DNA from: Hyphomicrobiales bacterium
GTDB lineage: Bacteria; Pseudomonadota; Alphaproteobacteria; Rhizobiales; Rhizobiaceae
Reading direction: 5' to 3'
Length of the DNA: 64,000 nt
Assembly (NCBI GenBank): GCA_900472295.1
Contig: UCIA01000029.1
Span: 241,312 to 305,311 of the forward strand
The notes beneath the pieces were generated by a model. That model saw nothing but the letters and a program-made list of their open reading frames with translations. It searched no databases and was not told the DNA's origin. How positions within the stretch are numbered: the stretch's first letter is position 1; each line of letters starts with the position of its first letter. A program made the position numbers and the translations under genes. Positions 1 through 9,302 of this stretch are shown piece after piece.

Positions 1-31
1 CATGACCGTTCGCGCAGGATTGGCAGCCTGA
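1..31 (+). CDS. possible 3' end of an upstream gene (partial)
   Basis: One frame is open from the left edge to a TGA at 29-31, and that stop overlaps the yejB ATG by one base (TGATG). This is how neighbouring genes in this operon are coupled. In other genomes the periplasmic binding protein gene yejA precedes yejB, so this may be its last codons. Only about nine codons are visible, so identity cannot be shown. Confidence 0.25.
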   Translation, partial: MTVRAGLAA

Positions 32-1125
32 TGGGCGCCTACATCCTGCGACGCATCCTGTTGATGATCCCGACCCTGTTCGGCATCATGGCGATTTCTT
101 TTGCCGTCATCCAGTTCGCGCCCGGCGGGCCGGTGGAGCAGATCATCGCCAGGCTCACCAATCAGGGCGGCAGCGATCGCCTTGGCGGTGGCGGCGGTGA
201 TGCCGGCGGCGCCAATTTCGATGCTGCCGGCGACGTCGGCTCGAAATATCGCGGCGCGCAAGGGCTCGATCCGGAATTCATCAAGAAGCTGGAGAAGCAG
301 TTCGGCTTCGACAAGCCGCCGCTCGAACGCTTCGGCATGATGCTGTGGAACTATGCCCGCTTCGATTTCGGCGACAGCTATTTCCGCGACATTTCGGTGC
401 TCGACCTGATCCTGGAAAAGATGCCGGTATCGATCTCGATCGGGCTGTGGATCACATTGCTTTCCTATCTGATCTCGATCCCGCTCGGTATTCGCAAGGC
501 GGTCAAGGACGGTTCCACCTTCGACGTCTGGACCAGCGGCATCGTTATCGTCGGCTATGCCATCCCGGGCTTCCTGTTCGGTATCCTTTTAATGGTGCTG
601 TTTGCCGGCGGCTCGTTCTGGGACTGGTTCCCGCTGCGCGGCATCGTTTCGGAGAATTGGGATCAATTATCATGGCCGGACAGGATTGCCGATTATTTCT
701 GGCATATGGCGCTGCCGCTGACGGCGCTGGTGCTGTCGGCATTCGCCACCACGACGCTTTTGACCAAGAACTCATTCCTCGAAGAGATCCGCAAGCAGTA
801 TGTTGTGACTGCACGCGCCAAAGGCTTGTCGGAGCGAAAGGTGCTCTATGGCCATGTCTTCCGCAACGCCATGCTGATCGTCATTGCCGGCTTTCCCGCT
901 GCCTTCATCTCGGCCTTCTTCACCGGTTCGCTTTTGATCGAGAACATCTTCTCGCTCGACGGACTCGGCCTGCTCGGTTTTAAATCCGTGCTCGACCGCG
1001 ATTATCCGGTGGTGTTTGCCACGCTCTACATTTTCTCGCTGCTTGGCCTGTTCGTTAACCTGCTTTCCGACCTGATCTACACCTGGGTCGACCCGCGCAT
1101 CGATTTCGAGCGAAGGGACGTCTGA
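31..1125 (+). CDS. yejB: microcin C / peptide ABC transporter permease YejB
   Basis: Inner-membrane permease of the YejABEF importer, which takes up microcin C-like peptides in enterobacteria and broader peptide substrates in rhizobia. The 364-residue protein has an N-terminal membrane segment (about residues 7-30), a periplasmic stretch with a Gly-rich insert (about 48-65), and then the BPD_transp_1 core. The cytoplasmic EAA loop is visible at about 250-280, containing ARAKGLSERKV, which docks onto the ATPase. The stop codon overlaps the start of yejE (TGATG). Length and gene order yejB-yejE-yejF match the family. The Gly/Asp-rich insert is absent from typical DppB proteins and common in YejB. 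Confidence 0.93.
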   Translation: MGAYILRRILLMIPTLFGIMAISFAVIQFAPGGPVEQIIARLTNQGGSDRLGGGGGDAGGANFDAAGDVGSKYRGAQGLDPEFIKKLEKQFGFDKPPLERFGMMLWNYARFDFGDSYFRDISVLDLILEKMPVSISIGLWITLLSYLISIPLGIRKAVKDGSTFDVWTSGIVIVGYAIPGFLFGILLMVLFAGGSFWDWFPLRGIVSENWDQLSWPDRIADYFWHMALPLTALVLSAFATTTLLTKNSFLEEIRKQYVVTARAKGLSERKVLYGHVFRNAMLIVIAGFPAAFISAFFTGSLLIENIFSLDGLGLLGFKSVLDRDYPVVFATLYIFSLLGLFVNLLSDLIYTWVDPRIDFERRDV

Positions 1126-2261
1126 TGGCAGAAGCCGCTGCCGAGACCCCGGTTCGCATCGCCCGTCCGTGGCTGTCGCCGCTCAACCAGCGGCGCCTGC
1201 AAAACTTCAGGGCCAACCGGCGCGGCTATTGGTCGTTGTGGATCTTCCTGGTCCTGTTCGTACTGTCGCTGTTTTCCGAGCTGATCGCCAACGACAAGCC
1301 GATCATTGCTTCCTACAAGGGCGAGATCCTGTTTCCGGTGCTGGTCGCCTACCCGGAAGAAAAGTTCGGCGGCTTTTATGCCGTCACCGACTATCGCGAC
1401 CCAGTTATCCAGGACGAGATCAACGCCAATGGCTGGATGATCTGGCCACCGGTCCGCTATTCCTATCAGACCGTCAACAACGCCATTCCCGAGGCGGCGC
1501 CCACCAAACCATCCTGGCTCTACGACAAGGCGAAACGGTGCAACCAATACCCGAAAGGCGCCGAGGACCCAAACTGCTCCGTCGGCAACTGGAACTGGCT
1601 GGGCACCGATGACCAGGCGCGCGACGTGATGGCGCGGCTCATTTATGGTTTCAGGATCTCCGTGCTGTTCGGCCTGGTCCTGACTGCGGGATCGTCGCTC
1701 ATCGGCGTCGCCGCTGGCGCGATGCAGGGCTATTTCGGTGGATGGACCGACCTTCTGTTCCAGCGCTTCATCGAAATATGGTCGGCGATTCCGGTGCTCT
1801 ACCTCCTGCTGATCGTCGCCGCGATCCTGCCGCCAGGTTTCTTCATCCTGCTCGGGCTGATGCTCCTGTTCTCGTGGGTGGCGCTGGTCGGCGTGGTCAG
1901 GGCCGAGTTCCTGCGTGCCCGCAACTTTGAGTATGTGAACGCTGCACGGGCGCTCGGTGTGCCCAATCTCACCATCATGTTTCGCCACCTGCTGCCCAAC
2001 GCCATGGTCGCGACGCTGACCTTCCTGCCCTTCCTGCTCTCAGGCTCGATCTCAACACTGACGTCGCTCGACTATCTCGGCTTCGGCCTGCCGCCAGGCT
2101 CCGCCTCGCTCGGCGAATTGCTCAAGCAGGCACAACGCAATCTCAACGCGCCATGGCTTGGCATATCCGCCTTCGTGGTCATCTCGCTGATGCTGTCACT
2201 GCTGGTGTTCGTCGGTGAGGCGACACGCGATGCTTTCGACCCGCGCAAGGCGTTCCGATGA
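1125..2261 (+). CDS. yejE: microcin C / peptide ABC transporter permease YejE
   Basis: Second permease of the Yej importer, 378 residues. It has a soluble N-terminal stretch, a first membrane helix (about 38-58), and then a periplasmic domain of roughly 100 residues containing Cys pairs (about residues 138-150), as is usual for YejE. The C-terminal BPD_transp_1 domain has its EAA loop around residues 265-295 (ARALGVPNLTIMFRHLLPNA). Translation is probably coupled to yejB (one-base overlap), and the ATGA overlap with yejF makes a tight operon. The substrate here is inferred from the family, and peptides are most likely. Confidence 0.93.
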   Translation: MAEAAAETPVRIARPWLSPLNQRRLQNFRANRRGYWSLWIFLVLFVLSLFSELIANDKPIIASYKGEILFPVLVAYPEEKFGGFYAVTDYRDPVIQDEINANGWMIWPPVRYSYQTVNNAIPEAAPTKPSWLYDKAKRCNQYPKGAEDPNCSVGNWNWLGTDDQARDVMARLIYGFRISVLFGLVLTAGSSLIGVAAGAMQGYFGGWTDLLFQRFIEIWSAIPVLYLLLIVAAILPPGFFILLGLMLLFSWVALVGVVRAEFLRARNFEYVNAARALGVPNLTIMFRHLLPNAMVATLTFLPFLLSGSISTLTSLDYLGFGLPPGSASLGELLKQAQRNLNAPWLGISAFVVISLMLSLLVFVGEATRDAFDPRKAFR

Positions 2262-3886
2262 GCGAGCCGCTGCTCTCCGTTCGCGATCTCAGCGTTGCCT
2301 TCACGCAAGGCGGCAACCAGTCAATAGCCGTCGACCACATCTCCTTCGATCTTGCCAAGGGCGAGACGGTGGCGCTGGTCGGCGAATCCGGTTCGGGCAA
2401 GTCGGTCTCGGCGCTGTCGGTGCTGAAGCTGCTGCCCTATCCGACGGCCAGCCACCCCTCGGGCAAGATCCTGTTCCAGGGCGCCGACCTTTTGGCGATG
2501 AACGAAAAGCAATTGCGCAGCGTGCGCGGCAACAAGATCACCATGATCTTCCAGGAGCCGATGACCTCGCTCAATCCGCTGCACACGATCGAGCAGCAGA
2601 TCGTCGAGATCCTGGCGCTGCATCAGGGCATGGGCGACCGCCAGGCCAAGGCGCGGACGCTGGCGCTGCTCCACGAGGTCGGCATACGCGAGCCGGAAAA
2701 GCGCCTCGACGCCTATCCGCACCAGCTGTCCGGTGGACAGCGCCAGCGCGTCATGATCGCCATGGCGCTGGCCAACGAACCGGAACTGCTGATCGCCGAC
2801 GAGCCGACCACCGCGCTCGATGTCACCGTGCAGGCGCAGATCCTCGAACTGCTGGCGGGACTGAAGGCCCGCAAGGGCATGTCGATGCTGTTCATCACCC
2901 ATGATCTCGGCATCGTCCGAAAGATCGCCGACCGGGTCTGTGTGATGACCAAAGGCAAGATCGTCGAGACCGGGCCGACGAAGGAGATCTTCGCCAACCC
3001 GCAGCACGCCTACACAAAGCACCTGCTGGCCGCCGAGCCGAAAGGCAAACCGCCGGCCGCCAATGCCGCCGCCAAGCCGGTGATGACCGGCAAGGACATA
3101 AAGGTCTGGTTCCCGATCAAGAAGGGCTTCTTCCGCACCACCGTCGACAATGTGAAGGCGGTGGACGGCATCGACGTCACCGTGCGCGCCGGCCAGACAC
3201 TCGGCGTCGTCGGCGAATCCGGCTCCGGCAAGACCACGCTCGGCCTGGCGCTGGCGCGGATGATCTCGTCGACCGGCACCATCCAGTTCAACGGCAGCGA
3301 CATCAACCAGCTCTCCTTCAACGCTATGCGGCCGCTGCGGCGCGAGCTGCAGATCGTCTTCCAGGACCCGTTCGGTTCGCTCAGCCCGCGCATGTCGGTG
3401 TCGGAGATCATCGAGGAAGGGCTGAAGATCCACGAGCCGAAGCTGTCGCCCGACCAGCGCGACGACAAGGTCGTCGACGTGCTGAAGGAGGTCGGGCTCG
3501 ATCCGGCAACCAGGAACCGCTATCCGCATGAATTCTCCGGCGGCCAGCGCCAGCGCGTCGCCATCGCGCGCGCCATGGTGCTCAATCCGCGCTTCGTCAT
3601 GCTGGACGAGCCGACCTCGGCGCTCGACATGAGCGTGCAGGCGCAAGTGGTCGATCTGTTGCGCAACCTGCAGGCCAAGCACGACCTTGCCTATCTGTTC
3701 ATCAGCCACGATCTGAAAGTCGTTCGCGCCCTTGCCAACGAGGTCATCGTCATGCGCAATGGCAGGATTGTCGAAGCCGGTTCGTCCGAACAGATTTTCG
3801 AGCGGCCTCAGACCGACTATACCAAGGCGCTGATCTCGGCCGCGTTCCGGATCGAGACGGCGCCGGTCGGCATCGTCAGCGAATAA
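2258..3886 (+). CDS. yejF: microcin C / peptide ABC transporter ATPase YejF (double ABC domain)
   Basis: ATP-hydrolysing subunit of the Yej importer, 542 residues with two complete ABC cassettes fused in tandem, as in enterobacterial YejF. The first cassette has Walker A GESGSGKS (about residue 42), an LSGGQRQRV signature and a LIADEPTTALD Walker B. The second has GESGSGKTT (about 320), FSGGQRQRVAIARAM and VMLDEPTSALD. Each is followed by the oligopeptide-transporter C-terminal extension. Both sites look catalytically intact. It is the last gene of the yej operon. The next gene starts 20 bp later and may be co-transcribed. Confidence 0.93.
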   Translation: MSEPLLSVRDLSVAFTQGGNQSIAVDHISFDLAKGETVALVGESGSGKSVSALSVLKLLPYPTASHPSGKILFQGADLLAMNEKQLRSVRGNKITMIFQEPMTSLNPLHTIEQQIVEILALHQGMGDRQAKARTLALLHEVGIREPEKRLDAYPHQLSGGQRQRVMIAMALANEPELLIADEPTTALDVTVQAQILELLAGLKARKGMSMLFITHDLGIVRKIADRVCVMTKGKIVETGPTKEIFANPQHAYTKHLLAAEPKGKPPAANAAAKPVMTGKDIKVWFPIKKGFFRTTVDNVKAVDGIDVTVRAGQTLGVVGESGSGKTTLGLALARMISSTGTIQFNGSDINQLSFNAMRPLRRELQIVFQDPFGSLSPRMSVSEIIEEGLKIHEPKLSPDQRDDKVVDVLKEVGLDPATRNRYPHEFSGGQRQRVAIARAMVLNPRFVMLDEPTSALDMSVQAQVVDLLRNLQAKHDLAYLFISHDLKVVRALANEVIVMRNGRIVEAGSSEQIFERPQTDYTKALISAAFRIETAPVGIVSE

Positions 3887-3905
3887 CAGGGAATAAAATT
3901 CGCAA

Positions 3906-4847
3906 ATGGAAAAAGGCAAAATCCTGCTTGCCGTTACCGGCTTCCATCCGCAGCGCTGGCGCGAGCTGCTGTCGGCCGACCGTGAAGTGGTGCTCGAGCC
4001 CGACGGCGCCTCCGACCCGTCGATCACCTATGCGGTGGTGTGGAAGCAGAAGCCGAACTTGCTTAAGTCGCTGCCCAATCTGCGCGCCATCTTCTCGATC
4101 GGCGCCGGCGTCGACCACATCTTCGCCGATCCCGGCCTGCCCGACGTGCCGATCGTCAGAGTGGTTGCCGACAACCTCACCCAGTACATGACCGAGTATG
4201 TCGTCTGGCGAGTGCTCGACCATCACCGCCAAGGCATGCTCTATCGCGCCCAGCAGCCGAAGAAGACCTGGCACGAACCGCCGCAGCGGCCGGCCGGAGA
4301 CATTTCGGTCGGCATTATGGGGCTCGGCAATCTCGGCCGCGCGGCGGCGTCGGTGCTGTTGTCGCTCGGCTTTGCCGTCAATGGCTGGTCGCGCAGCGAT
4401 CGGCCGATGAAAGGCGTTTCGACCTATGCCGGAGAGGCCGGGCTGATCCCCTTCCTCAACGCCACCGACATACTGGTGGTGCTGTTGCCGCTGACGCCGG
4501 ACACGCAAGGCATCATCAACCACGGCGTGCTGAAGGAATTGCGCAAGCGCAACGGCCTCGGCGGCTCGGTGCTGATCAATGCCGGGCGCGGCCGGCTGCA
4601 GAAGGATGCCGACATTTTGCGCGCGCTGGACGACGGCACGCTGAAGGAGGCGAGCCTCGACGTGTTCGAGGTCGAGCCGTTGCCGAAAACCAGCCCGCTA
4701 TGGGGCCACCCGAAAGTGTTCGTGACGCCGCATGCGGCGGCAACCTCGGACCCTGTCCATCTGGCGCCCGCCATGCTGCGGCAGATGGATGCCTTCGAGC
4801 GCGGCGAAAAGCTGGACAATCTGGTGGACCGCAAGGCGGGCTATTGA
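3906..4847 (+). CDS. ghrA: glyoxylate/hydroxypyruvate reductase A-type 2-hydroxyacid dehydrogenase
   Basis: Cytosolic NAD(P)H-dependent reductase of glyoxylate or hydroxypyruvate, GhrA branch of the D-2-hydroxyacid dehydrogenase family. The 313-residue length matches the family. The nucleotide-binding motif is GLGNLG (about 139-144). The catalytic triad can be followed: Arg in NAGRGRL, Glu in the FEVEPLP segment and His in TPHAAA. The gene starts 20 bp after yejF on the same strand, so it could be read through from the yej promoter, although no functional link is evident. Substrate preference within the family cannot be read from sequence. Confidence 0.85.
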   Translation: MEKGKILLAVTGFHPQRWRELLSADREVVLEPDGASDPSITYAVVWKQKPNLLKSLPNLRAIFSIGAGVDHIFADPGLPDVPIVRVVADNLTQYMTEYVVWRVLDHHRQGMLYRAQQPKKTWHEPPQRPAGDISVGIMGLGNLGRAAASVLLSLGFAVNGWSRSDRPMKGVSTYAGEAGLIPFLNATDILVVLLPLTPDTQGIINHGVLKELRKRNGLGGSVLINAGRGRLQKDADILRALDDGTLKEASLDVFEVEPLPKTSPLWGHPKVFVTPHAAATSDPVHLAPAMLRQMDAFERGEKLDNLVDRKAGY

Positions 4848-4886
4848 CGAAGCGAGACTGTGAATGGCCAAAATAGGTCACGCCAA

Positions 4887-5165
4887 ATGAATACCCTGAC
4901 AATGGTGTCTACGGCGTTTTTCGTTATAAGTGTTACCCTGTTCCTTTATATGAGACTCAGAATCGTAGATAAACACAACGGTTTCGGCAAATTTGCGAAA
5001 TTTGGTTACCTAAATCAGACATATGTAGACGCAGAGAAAGCAAGATCCAATCAAGACTTTGTTCGTGAGTGGAATAGGAAAATTCCAAAGTATCGCGCGG
5101 TATTCATATTTGGAATTTTGCAATTTTTGATAGTTTGGTCGCTGGCCGTGTTTTTTACTGACTGA
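4887..5165 (+). CDS. small hypothetical membrane protein, AT-rich
   Basis: I do not recognise this 92-residue protein. It has two predicted membrane helices, one near the N-terminus (about residues 3-22) and one at the C-terminus (about 72-90). A basic, aromatic-rich middle between them should be cytoplasmic. I chose the ATG at 4887. A GTG at 4860 in the same frame would add nine polar residues and fits the membrane topology less well. Base composition is clearly more AT-rich than all neighbours (runs such as TTTGGAATTTTGCAATTTTTG), suggesting recent acquisition. It lies between ghrA and a convergent lipoprotein gene. Confidence 0.55.
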   Translation: MNTLTMVSTAFFVISVTLFLYMRLRIVDKHNGFGKFAKFGYLNQTYVDAEKARSNQDFVREWNRKIPKYRAVFIFGILQFLIVWSLAVFFTD

Positions 5166-5182
5166 CTGCCAGACCTCATTCG

Positions 5183-5542
5183 TCAGCTCGGCAGGGCGAA
5201 GCTGTTTTTCTTCTTTGGCTTGCCGCACTCGCGGCGGACAATCGAACGGTTCATGGCGTCGATCTTGCCGCTTGCCTGGTCGACGTCGCGTTTGCTCTTG
5301 GAGCGCGTATCCGGCGTGAACGGCCCAAAGCCCATTGCCGGGTTTGAGAAACTCGGCTTGGCGTCGGTCGACAGATTATATTGTTGCGCCAGCCCGTTGC
5401 GCTGCGCCAGCAGCTGGTCGCAAGGCACGCTGTCATATTGCAGCGACGACTGCACGTCCTGATCTTGCCGCTCCGCCATCGAGCTGCCCATGCACCCGGT
5501 CACTGCCAGGCAAGACACCAAGACCATCATGTTCCAGCGCAT
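5183..5542 (-). CDS. hypothetical lipoprotein
   Basis: A 119-residue protein with a short signal peptide ending in a lipobox, VTGC (Cys17), so it is expected to be lipid-anchored in the envelope. The mature part is polar, with a Gln/Asp-rich start, a probable short helical region and a basic KPKKK tail. It has three further Cys residues (C41 in VPCDQL, C105 in RRECGK). No known domain is recognised. It is convergent with the AT-rich small gene, with only 17 bp between the stops. Confidence 0.6.
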   Translation of the reverse strand: MRWNMMVLVSCLAVTGCMGSSMAERQDQDVQSSLQYDSVPCDQLLAQRNGLAQQYNLSTDAKPSFSNPAMGFGPFTPDTRSKSKRDVDQASGKIDAMNRSIVRRECGKPKKKNSFALPS

Positions 5543-5649
5543 GTGCTTCTCCTCGATGCCAAGCCGATCCGACCTTCTTCGGCGTGTATTGTATCTGATG
5601 CCGCGCCAGCCGCAAAAATCCTATTCACATTTTCAAACACAACGAGACA

Positions 5650-6579
5650 TCAGCCCTTCGAAAGAACCGCCAGCACGGCCAATCCATCGACGGGCCGGTG
5701 GCGATCCCAGCGGATGACAGTGGGCTGGGCGGACAGCACCGAGAGACCGTTGGCGGCAAGCACCCGTTCGACATAGGCTTGCGAATGGACGTAGCGGCGC
5801 GATGGCTGCAGCGCGAAACCGGCCTCGCCAACCGCCTCGCCTTCCATTGGCGTCTCGACGGAAAAGGCAAACAGGCCATTGGCGGCGAGGATGCCGGCGA
5901 CGGCCTTCACCACAGGATCGAGCGCACCGACATAGATGAACACGTCGGCCGCCACCACCAGATCGGCCTCTGGGCCTGCATAAGCGAAATGCTGCAGATC
6001 GGCTTTGGCAAGCAAATCATAGACGCCCTTGGCGCGGGCCTTCTTCAGCATGCCGGCAGAGATGTCGTAGCCTTCGAGCCGGTCGGCGATCGGCCGCAGC
6101 CTTTCGCCCATCAGGCCAGTGCCGCAGCCGAGGTCGAGGACCAGCGAAAAGCGGCCAGGTCTTGCCGCTCGAATGGCGTGATCGAGAAACTCCGGCAGCC
6201 GGTAGCCGAGCTTGTCGACCAAGGAATCCTCGAACGTCTCGGCATAGTGATCGAACAGCGTTTCGACGAAGGCGCTGGGCGGCGCCGCGGCAGGCGGCGC
6301 CTTGCCGATCAGTTGCAACTTCAGCGCAGCACCCAGGCGATCCGTGGGATCGAGCTCCAGCGCCATTGCCCAGGCCTGCGCTGCCAGGCCGAGCCGCTCC
6401 GCCGTCTCCTGCATCTCGCCGAGGCGGAACCAGCCTGCCGCCCATTGCGGCGCCAGTTCCAGCGCGCCGAGCAGCAATTCCGCCGCGGCCATAGCGTCGC
6501 CCGAGCCGTACAGCATCTCGGCATAGTCGGCGCGGCGGTCCGCGGTCAGATCGCCAGACGAGGTGTGCAGCATTTGCAT
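5650..6579 (-). CDS. TPR-containing class I SAM-dependent methyltransferase
   Basis: Predicted cytosolic methyltransferase of 309 residues. The first ~90 residues form tetratricopeptide-like helices (YAEMLYGSGDAMAAAELL, then the helix around ALELDPTD). They are followed by a methyltransferase fold with SAM motif I LVLDLGCGTGLMGERL (about 150) and the post-motif acidic position EGYDISAGML. The start is taken at the ATG at 6579. Longer upstream frames on this strand are antisense to the exonuclease gene and are not used. The substrate is unknown. Similar TPR-methyltransferase proteins are common in rhizobia. It is divergent from the DNA repair pair, with about 105 bp between starts. Confidence 0.8.
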   Translation of the reverse strand: MQMLHTSSGDLTADRRADYAEMLYGSGDAMAAAELLLGALELAPQWAAGWFRLGEMQETAERLGLAAQAWAMALELDPTDRLGAALKLQLIGKAPPAAAPPSAFVETLFDHYAETFEDSLVDKLGYRLPEFLDHAIRAARPGRFSLVLDLGCGTGLMGERLRPIADRLEGYDISAGMLKKARAKGVYDLLAKADLQHFAYAGPEADLVVAADVFIYVGALDPVVKAVAGILAANGLFAFSVETPMEGEAVGEAGFALQPSRRYVHSQAYVERVLAANGLSVLSAQPTVIRWDRHRPVDGLAVLAVLSKG

Positions 6580-6684
6580 GGCGATGGGTCCGCCGGCTGA
6601 TGCGGCCGGTGGCTGGCTGTAGGACGAGTCAGCAGTCTCTTGCAACAGGCTTCCCGTGCCGAAATTTGCGCCTATCTTGAAACC

Positions 6685-7695
6685 ATGCGCGCCAGCGACC
6701 TGCTTCATCCTCGGCCGGAGGGCCTTTACTGCCCACCCGGCGATTTCTTCATCGACCCGGTGCGGCCGGTCAACCGCGCGCTGATCACGCATGGCCATTC
6801 CGACCATGCGCGCTCCGGCCACCGCTCGGTGCTGGCCACGCAACAGACGCTGGACATTATGGGGCTGCGCTATGGCGAGGATTTTGCCGAAGCCCGCCAA
6901 GCGGCTGCGCTCGGCGAAACAATCACGCTGAACGACGTCACCGTCACCTTCCATCCGGCCGGCCATGTGCTGGGCTCGGCGCAGATCGCGGTCGAGCACA
7001 AGGGCATGCGCATTGTCGCCTCCGGCGACTACAAGCGCCAGAAGGATGCAACCTGCCTGCCCTTCGAGCCGGTAAAATGCGACGTGTTCATCACCGAGGC
7101 GACCTTCGGCCTGCCGGTGTTTCGCCACCCGCCCGACACGGAAGAGATCGCCCGCCTGCTCAAATCGGCGGCACAATTTCCCGAACGCTCGCATCTGGTC
7201 GGCGCCTATGCACTGGGCAAGGCACAGCGGGTGATGCGACTGCTGCGCGATGGCGGCTATGACAAGCCGATCTACATCCACGGCGCGTTGACGAAGCTCA
7301 GCGAGTACTATCAGAGCCAAGGCATCGACTTGGGCACGCTGGAGCCGGCAACCGTCGACAGCGGCGGCAAGCAGGATTTCACTGGCGCCATCGTTGTCGG
7401 CCCACCATCCGCCTTTGCCGACCGCTGGGCGCGGCGCTTTCCCGATCCGATCTCCTGCTTCGCCTCGGGCTGGATGCGCATCCGCCAGCGCGCCAAGCAA
7501 GGCGGCGTCGAACTGCCGCTGATCATCTCCGACCACGCCGACTGGGACGAACTGATCGCCACCATCAAGGAAACGGGTGCGGGCGAAATCTGGGTGACGC
7601 ATGGCCGCGAGGAAGCGCTGGTGCGCTGGTGCGACCTGGAAGGCATAGCCGCACGGCCCCTGCATCTGGTGGGCTACGAGGACGAGGGCGATTGA
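6685..7695 (+). CDS. ligase-associated DNA exonuclease (metallo-beta-lactamase/beta-CASP-like)
   Basis: Metal-dependent nuclease of the family found next to a specialised ATP-dependent DNA ligase, sometimes together with an Lhr-like helicase and the phosphoesterase PdeM. The sequence shows the metallo-beta-lactamase signature H36-G-H38-S-D40-H41 and a second His in FHPAGHVLGSAQ. An SGDY segment and a C-terminal beta-CASP-like region (SDHADWDELI) follow. I chose the ATG at 6685 because the protein then opens MRASDLLHPRPEGLYC, as in the family, and has 336 residues. The ligase follows one base later, so the two are almost certainly co-translated in a DNA repair module. Confidence 0.85.
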   Translation: MRASDLLHPRPEGLYCPPGDFFIDPVRPVNRALITHGHSDHARSGHRSVLATQQTLDIMGLRYGEDFAEARQAAALGETITLNDVTVTFHPAGHVLGSAQIAVEHKGMRIVASGDYKRQKDATCLPFEPVKCDVFITEATFGLPVFRHPPDTEEIARLLKSAAQFPERSHLVGAYALGKAQRVMRLLRDGGYDKPIYIHGALTKLSEYYQSQGIDLGTLEPATVDSGGKQDFTGAIVVGPPSAFADRWARRFPDPISCFASGWMRIRQRAKQGGVELPLIISDHADWDELIATIKETGAGEIWVTHGREEALVRWCDLEGIAARPLHLVGYEDEGD

Positions 7696-7696
7696 G

Positions 7697-9295
7697 TTGA
7701 ACCGCTTCGCCGAGCTCCTCGACCGCTTGGTGCTGACGCCGTCGCGCAACGGCAAGCTGACGCTGCTCGTCGACTATTTCCGCAGCGTCGAGGACCCCGA
7801 CCGCGGCCTGGCGCTGGCGGCGATTACCGGCGACCTCAACATTGCAGCGGTCAAGCCGGCCATGCTGCGCACGCTGGTCACCGAGCGCATGGACCCGGTG
7901 CTGTTCGGCTATTCCTACGACTATGTCGGCGACCTCGCCGAAACCGTCTCGCTGGTCTGGCCGCAAACGCCAGGGCATATCCCCAACCGGGAGCCGACGC
8001 TGGGCGATGTCGTGGCGAAACTGCAGGCGGCGAGCCGCTCCGATGGGCCCAAGGTGCTGGCAGGGCTGCTCGACAGCGCCGGCATCTCGGCTCGATTTGC
8101 CATCATAAAACTGGTTACCGGCGGCTTGCGCATCGGCGTTTCGGCGCGGCTGGCCAAACAGGCGCTGGCCGATTTCGGCAAGGTCGATGTCGCCGAGATC
8201 GAGGAATTGTGGCACGGGCTGACGCCACCATACATCGAGCTGTTCGCCTGGCTGGAAGGCAAGGCCGACAAGCCGCAGAAGACGGCGCTGGCACTGTTCA
8301 GCCCGGTGATGCTGTCGAACCCGGTTGGTGACGGCGACCTCGAAAAGCTCGATCCGGCCGACTATGCGGCCGAATGGAAATGGGACGGCATCCGCGTCCA
8401 GGCGGTGTGCGAGGGCGGCGTGCGCCGGCTCTATTCGCGCACCGGCGACGACGTGTCCGGGGCTTTTCCCGACCTCGCCGAAGCCATGAATTTTTCCGCC
8501 GCGCTCGACGGCGAATTGCTGGTCGGCGAGCCAGCAGCGACCGGCACGTTTTCGGACCTGCAGCAGCGGCTGAACCGCAAGAGCGTGACGCCGAAGATAC
8601 AGCAGCAATATCCGGCCTTTATGCGCTGCTACGACGCGCTGCAGATCGACGGCGAGGATTTGCGCGCGCTGCCTTTCGCCGAACGCCGGAAGCGGCTTGA
8701 AACCTTCATCAAGACGCTCGACCCGAGCCGGTTCGATCTTTCGCCATTCGTCGAATTCCCGGATTGGCAGACGCTGGAGGAACTGCGCCGCGCGCCGCCG
8801 CACCCGATCATCGAAGGCGTGATGCTGAAGCGCTGGGATTCGCCTTATGTCGCGGGACGGCCGAAAGGCCCGTGGTTCAAGTGGAAGCGCGATCCGCACA
8901 CGGTCGACGCGGTGCTGATGTATGCGCAGCGCGGCCATGGCAAGCGCTCCAGCTTTTACTCGGATTACACGTTCGGCGTCTGGTCGGGGCCGGAAGGCGC
9001 TGAGGAACTGGTGCCGGTCGGCAAAGCCTATTTCGGCTTCACCGACGAGGAGCTGAAGCAGATCGACAAATTTGTCCGGGACAACACCGTCGAGCGTTTC
9101 GGCCCGGTGCGCTCAGTGCGCGCCGACCGCAAGCAGGGGCTGGTGCTGGAGGTGGCGTTCGAAGGGCTGAATCGCTCGACCCGGCACAAATCGGGCGTCG
9201 CGATGCGATTTCCCCGCATCTCACGACTGCGCTGGGACAAGCCGACAGCCGAAGCCGACCGCATCGAGACGCTGCAGGCGCTGCTGGATCGCTAG
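7697..9295 (+). CDS. ATP-dependent DNA ligase (exonuclease-associated family)
   Basis: DNA nick-sealing enzyme of 532 residues. It has an N-terminal ligase domain, then the nucleotidyltransferase core with adenylation motif I EWKWDGIRVQ (Lys228). Motif III is around LDGELLVG and motif V is FKWKR. The C-terminal OB-fold ends at residue 532. The start is the TTG at 7697, overlapping nothing and one base after the exonuclease stop. The pairing identifies the ligase-exonuclease repair module. The helicase and phosphoesterase that complete the module in some bacteria are not in this window. It is not LigD, because no polymerase or nuclease domain is fused. Confidence 0.9.
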   Translation: MNRFAELLDRLVLTPSRNGKLTLLVDYFRSVEDPDRGLALAAITGDLNIAAVKPAMLRTLVTERMDPVLFGYSYDYVGDLAETVSLVWPQTPGHIPNREPTLGDVVAKLQAASRSDGPKVLAGLLDSAGISARFAIIKLVTGGLRIGVSARLAKQALADFGKVDVAEIEELWHGLTPPYIELFAWLEGKADKPQKTALALFSPVMLSNPVGDGDLEKLDPADYAAEWKWDGIRVQAVCEGGVRRLYSRTGDDVSGAFPDLAEAMNFSAALDGELLVGEPAATGTFSDLQQRLNRKSVTPKIQQQYPAFMRCYDALQIDGEDLRALPFAERRKRLETFIKTLDPSRFDLSPFVEFPDWQTLEELRRAPPHPIIEGVMLKRWDSPYVAGRPKGPWFKWKRDPHTVDAVLMYAQRGHGKRSSFYSDYTFGVWSGPEGAEELVPVGKAYFGFTDEELKQIDKFVRDNTVERFGPVRSVRADRKQGLVLEVAFEGLNRSTRHKSGVAMRFPRISRLRWDKPTAEADRIETLQALLDR

Positions 9296-9302
9296 GCAGC
9301 CA

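Noticed and set aside
5650..7755. A 701-codon open frame on the minus strand
   Set aside because: Only its downstream part is a real gene (TPR-methyltransferase, from 6579). The upstream 1.2 kb is antisense to the exonuclease gene and has the His/Arg/Gln-rich composition of GC-driven shadow frames.
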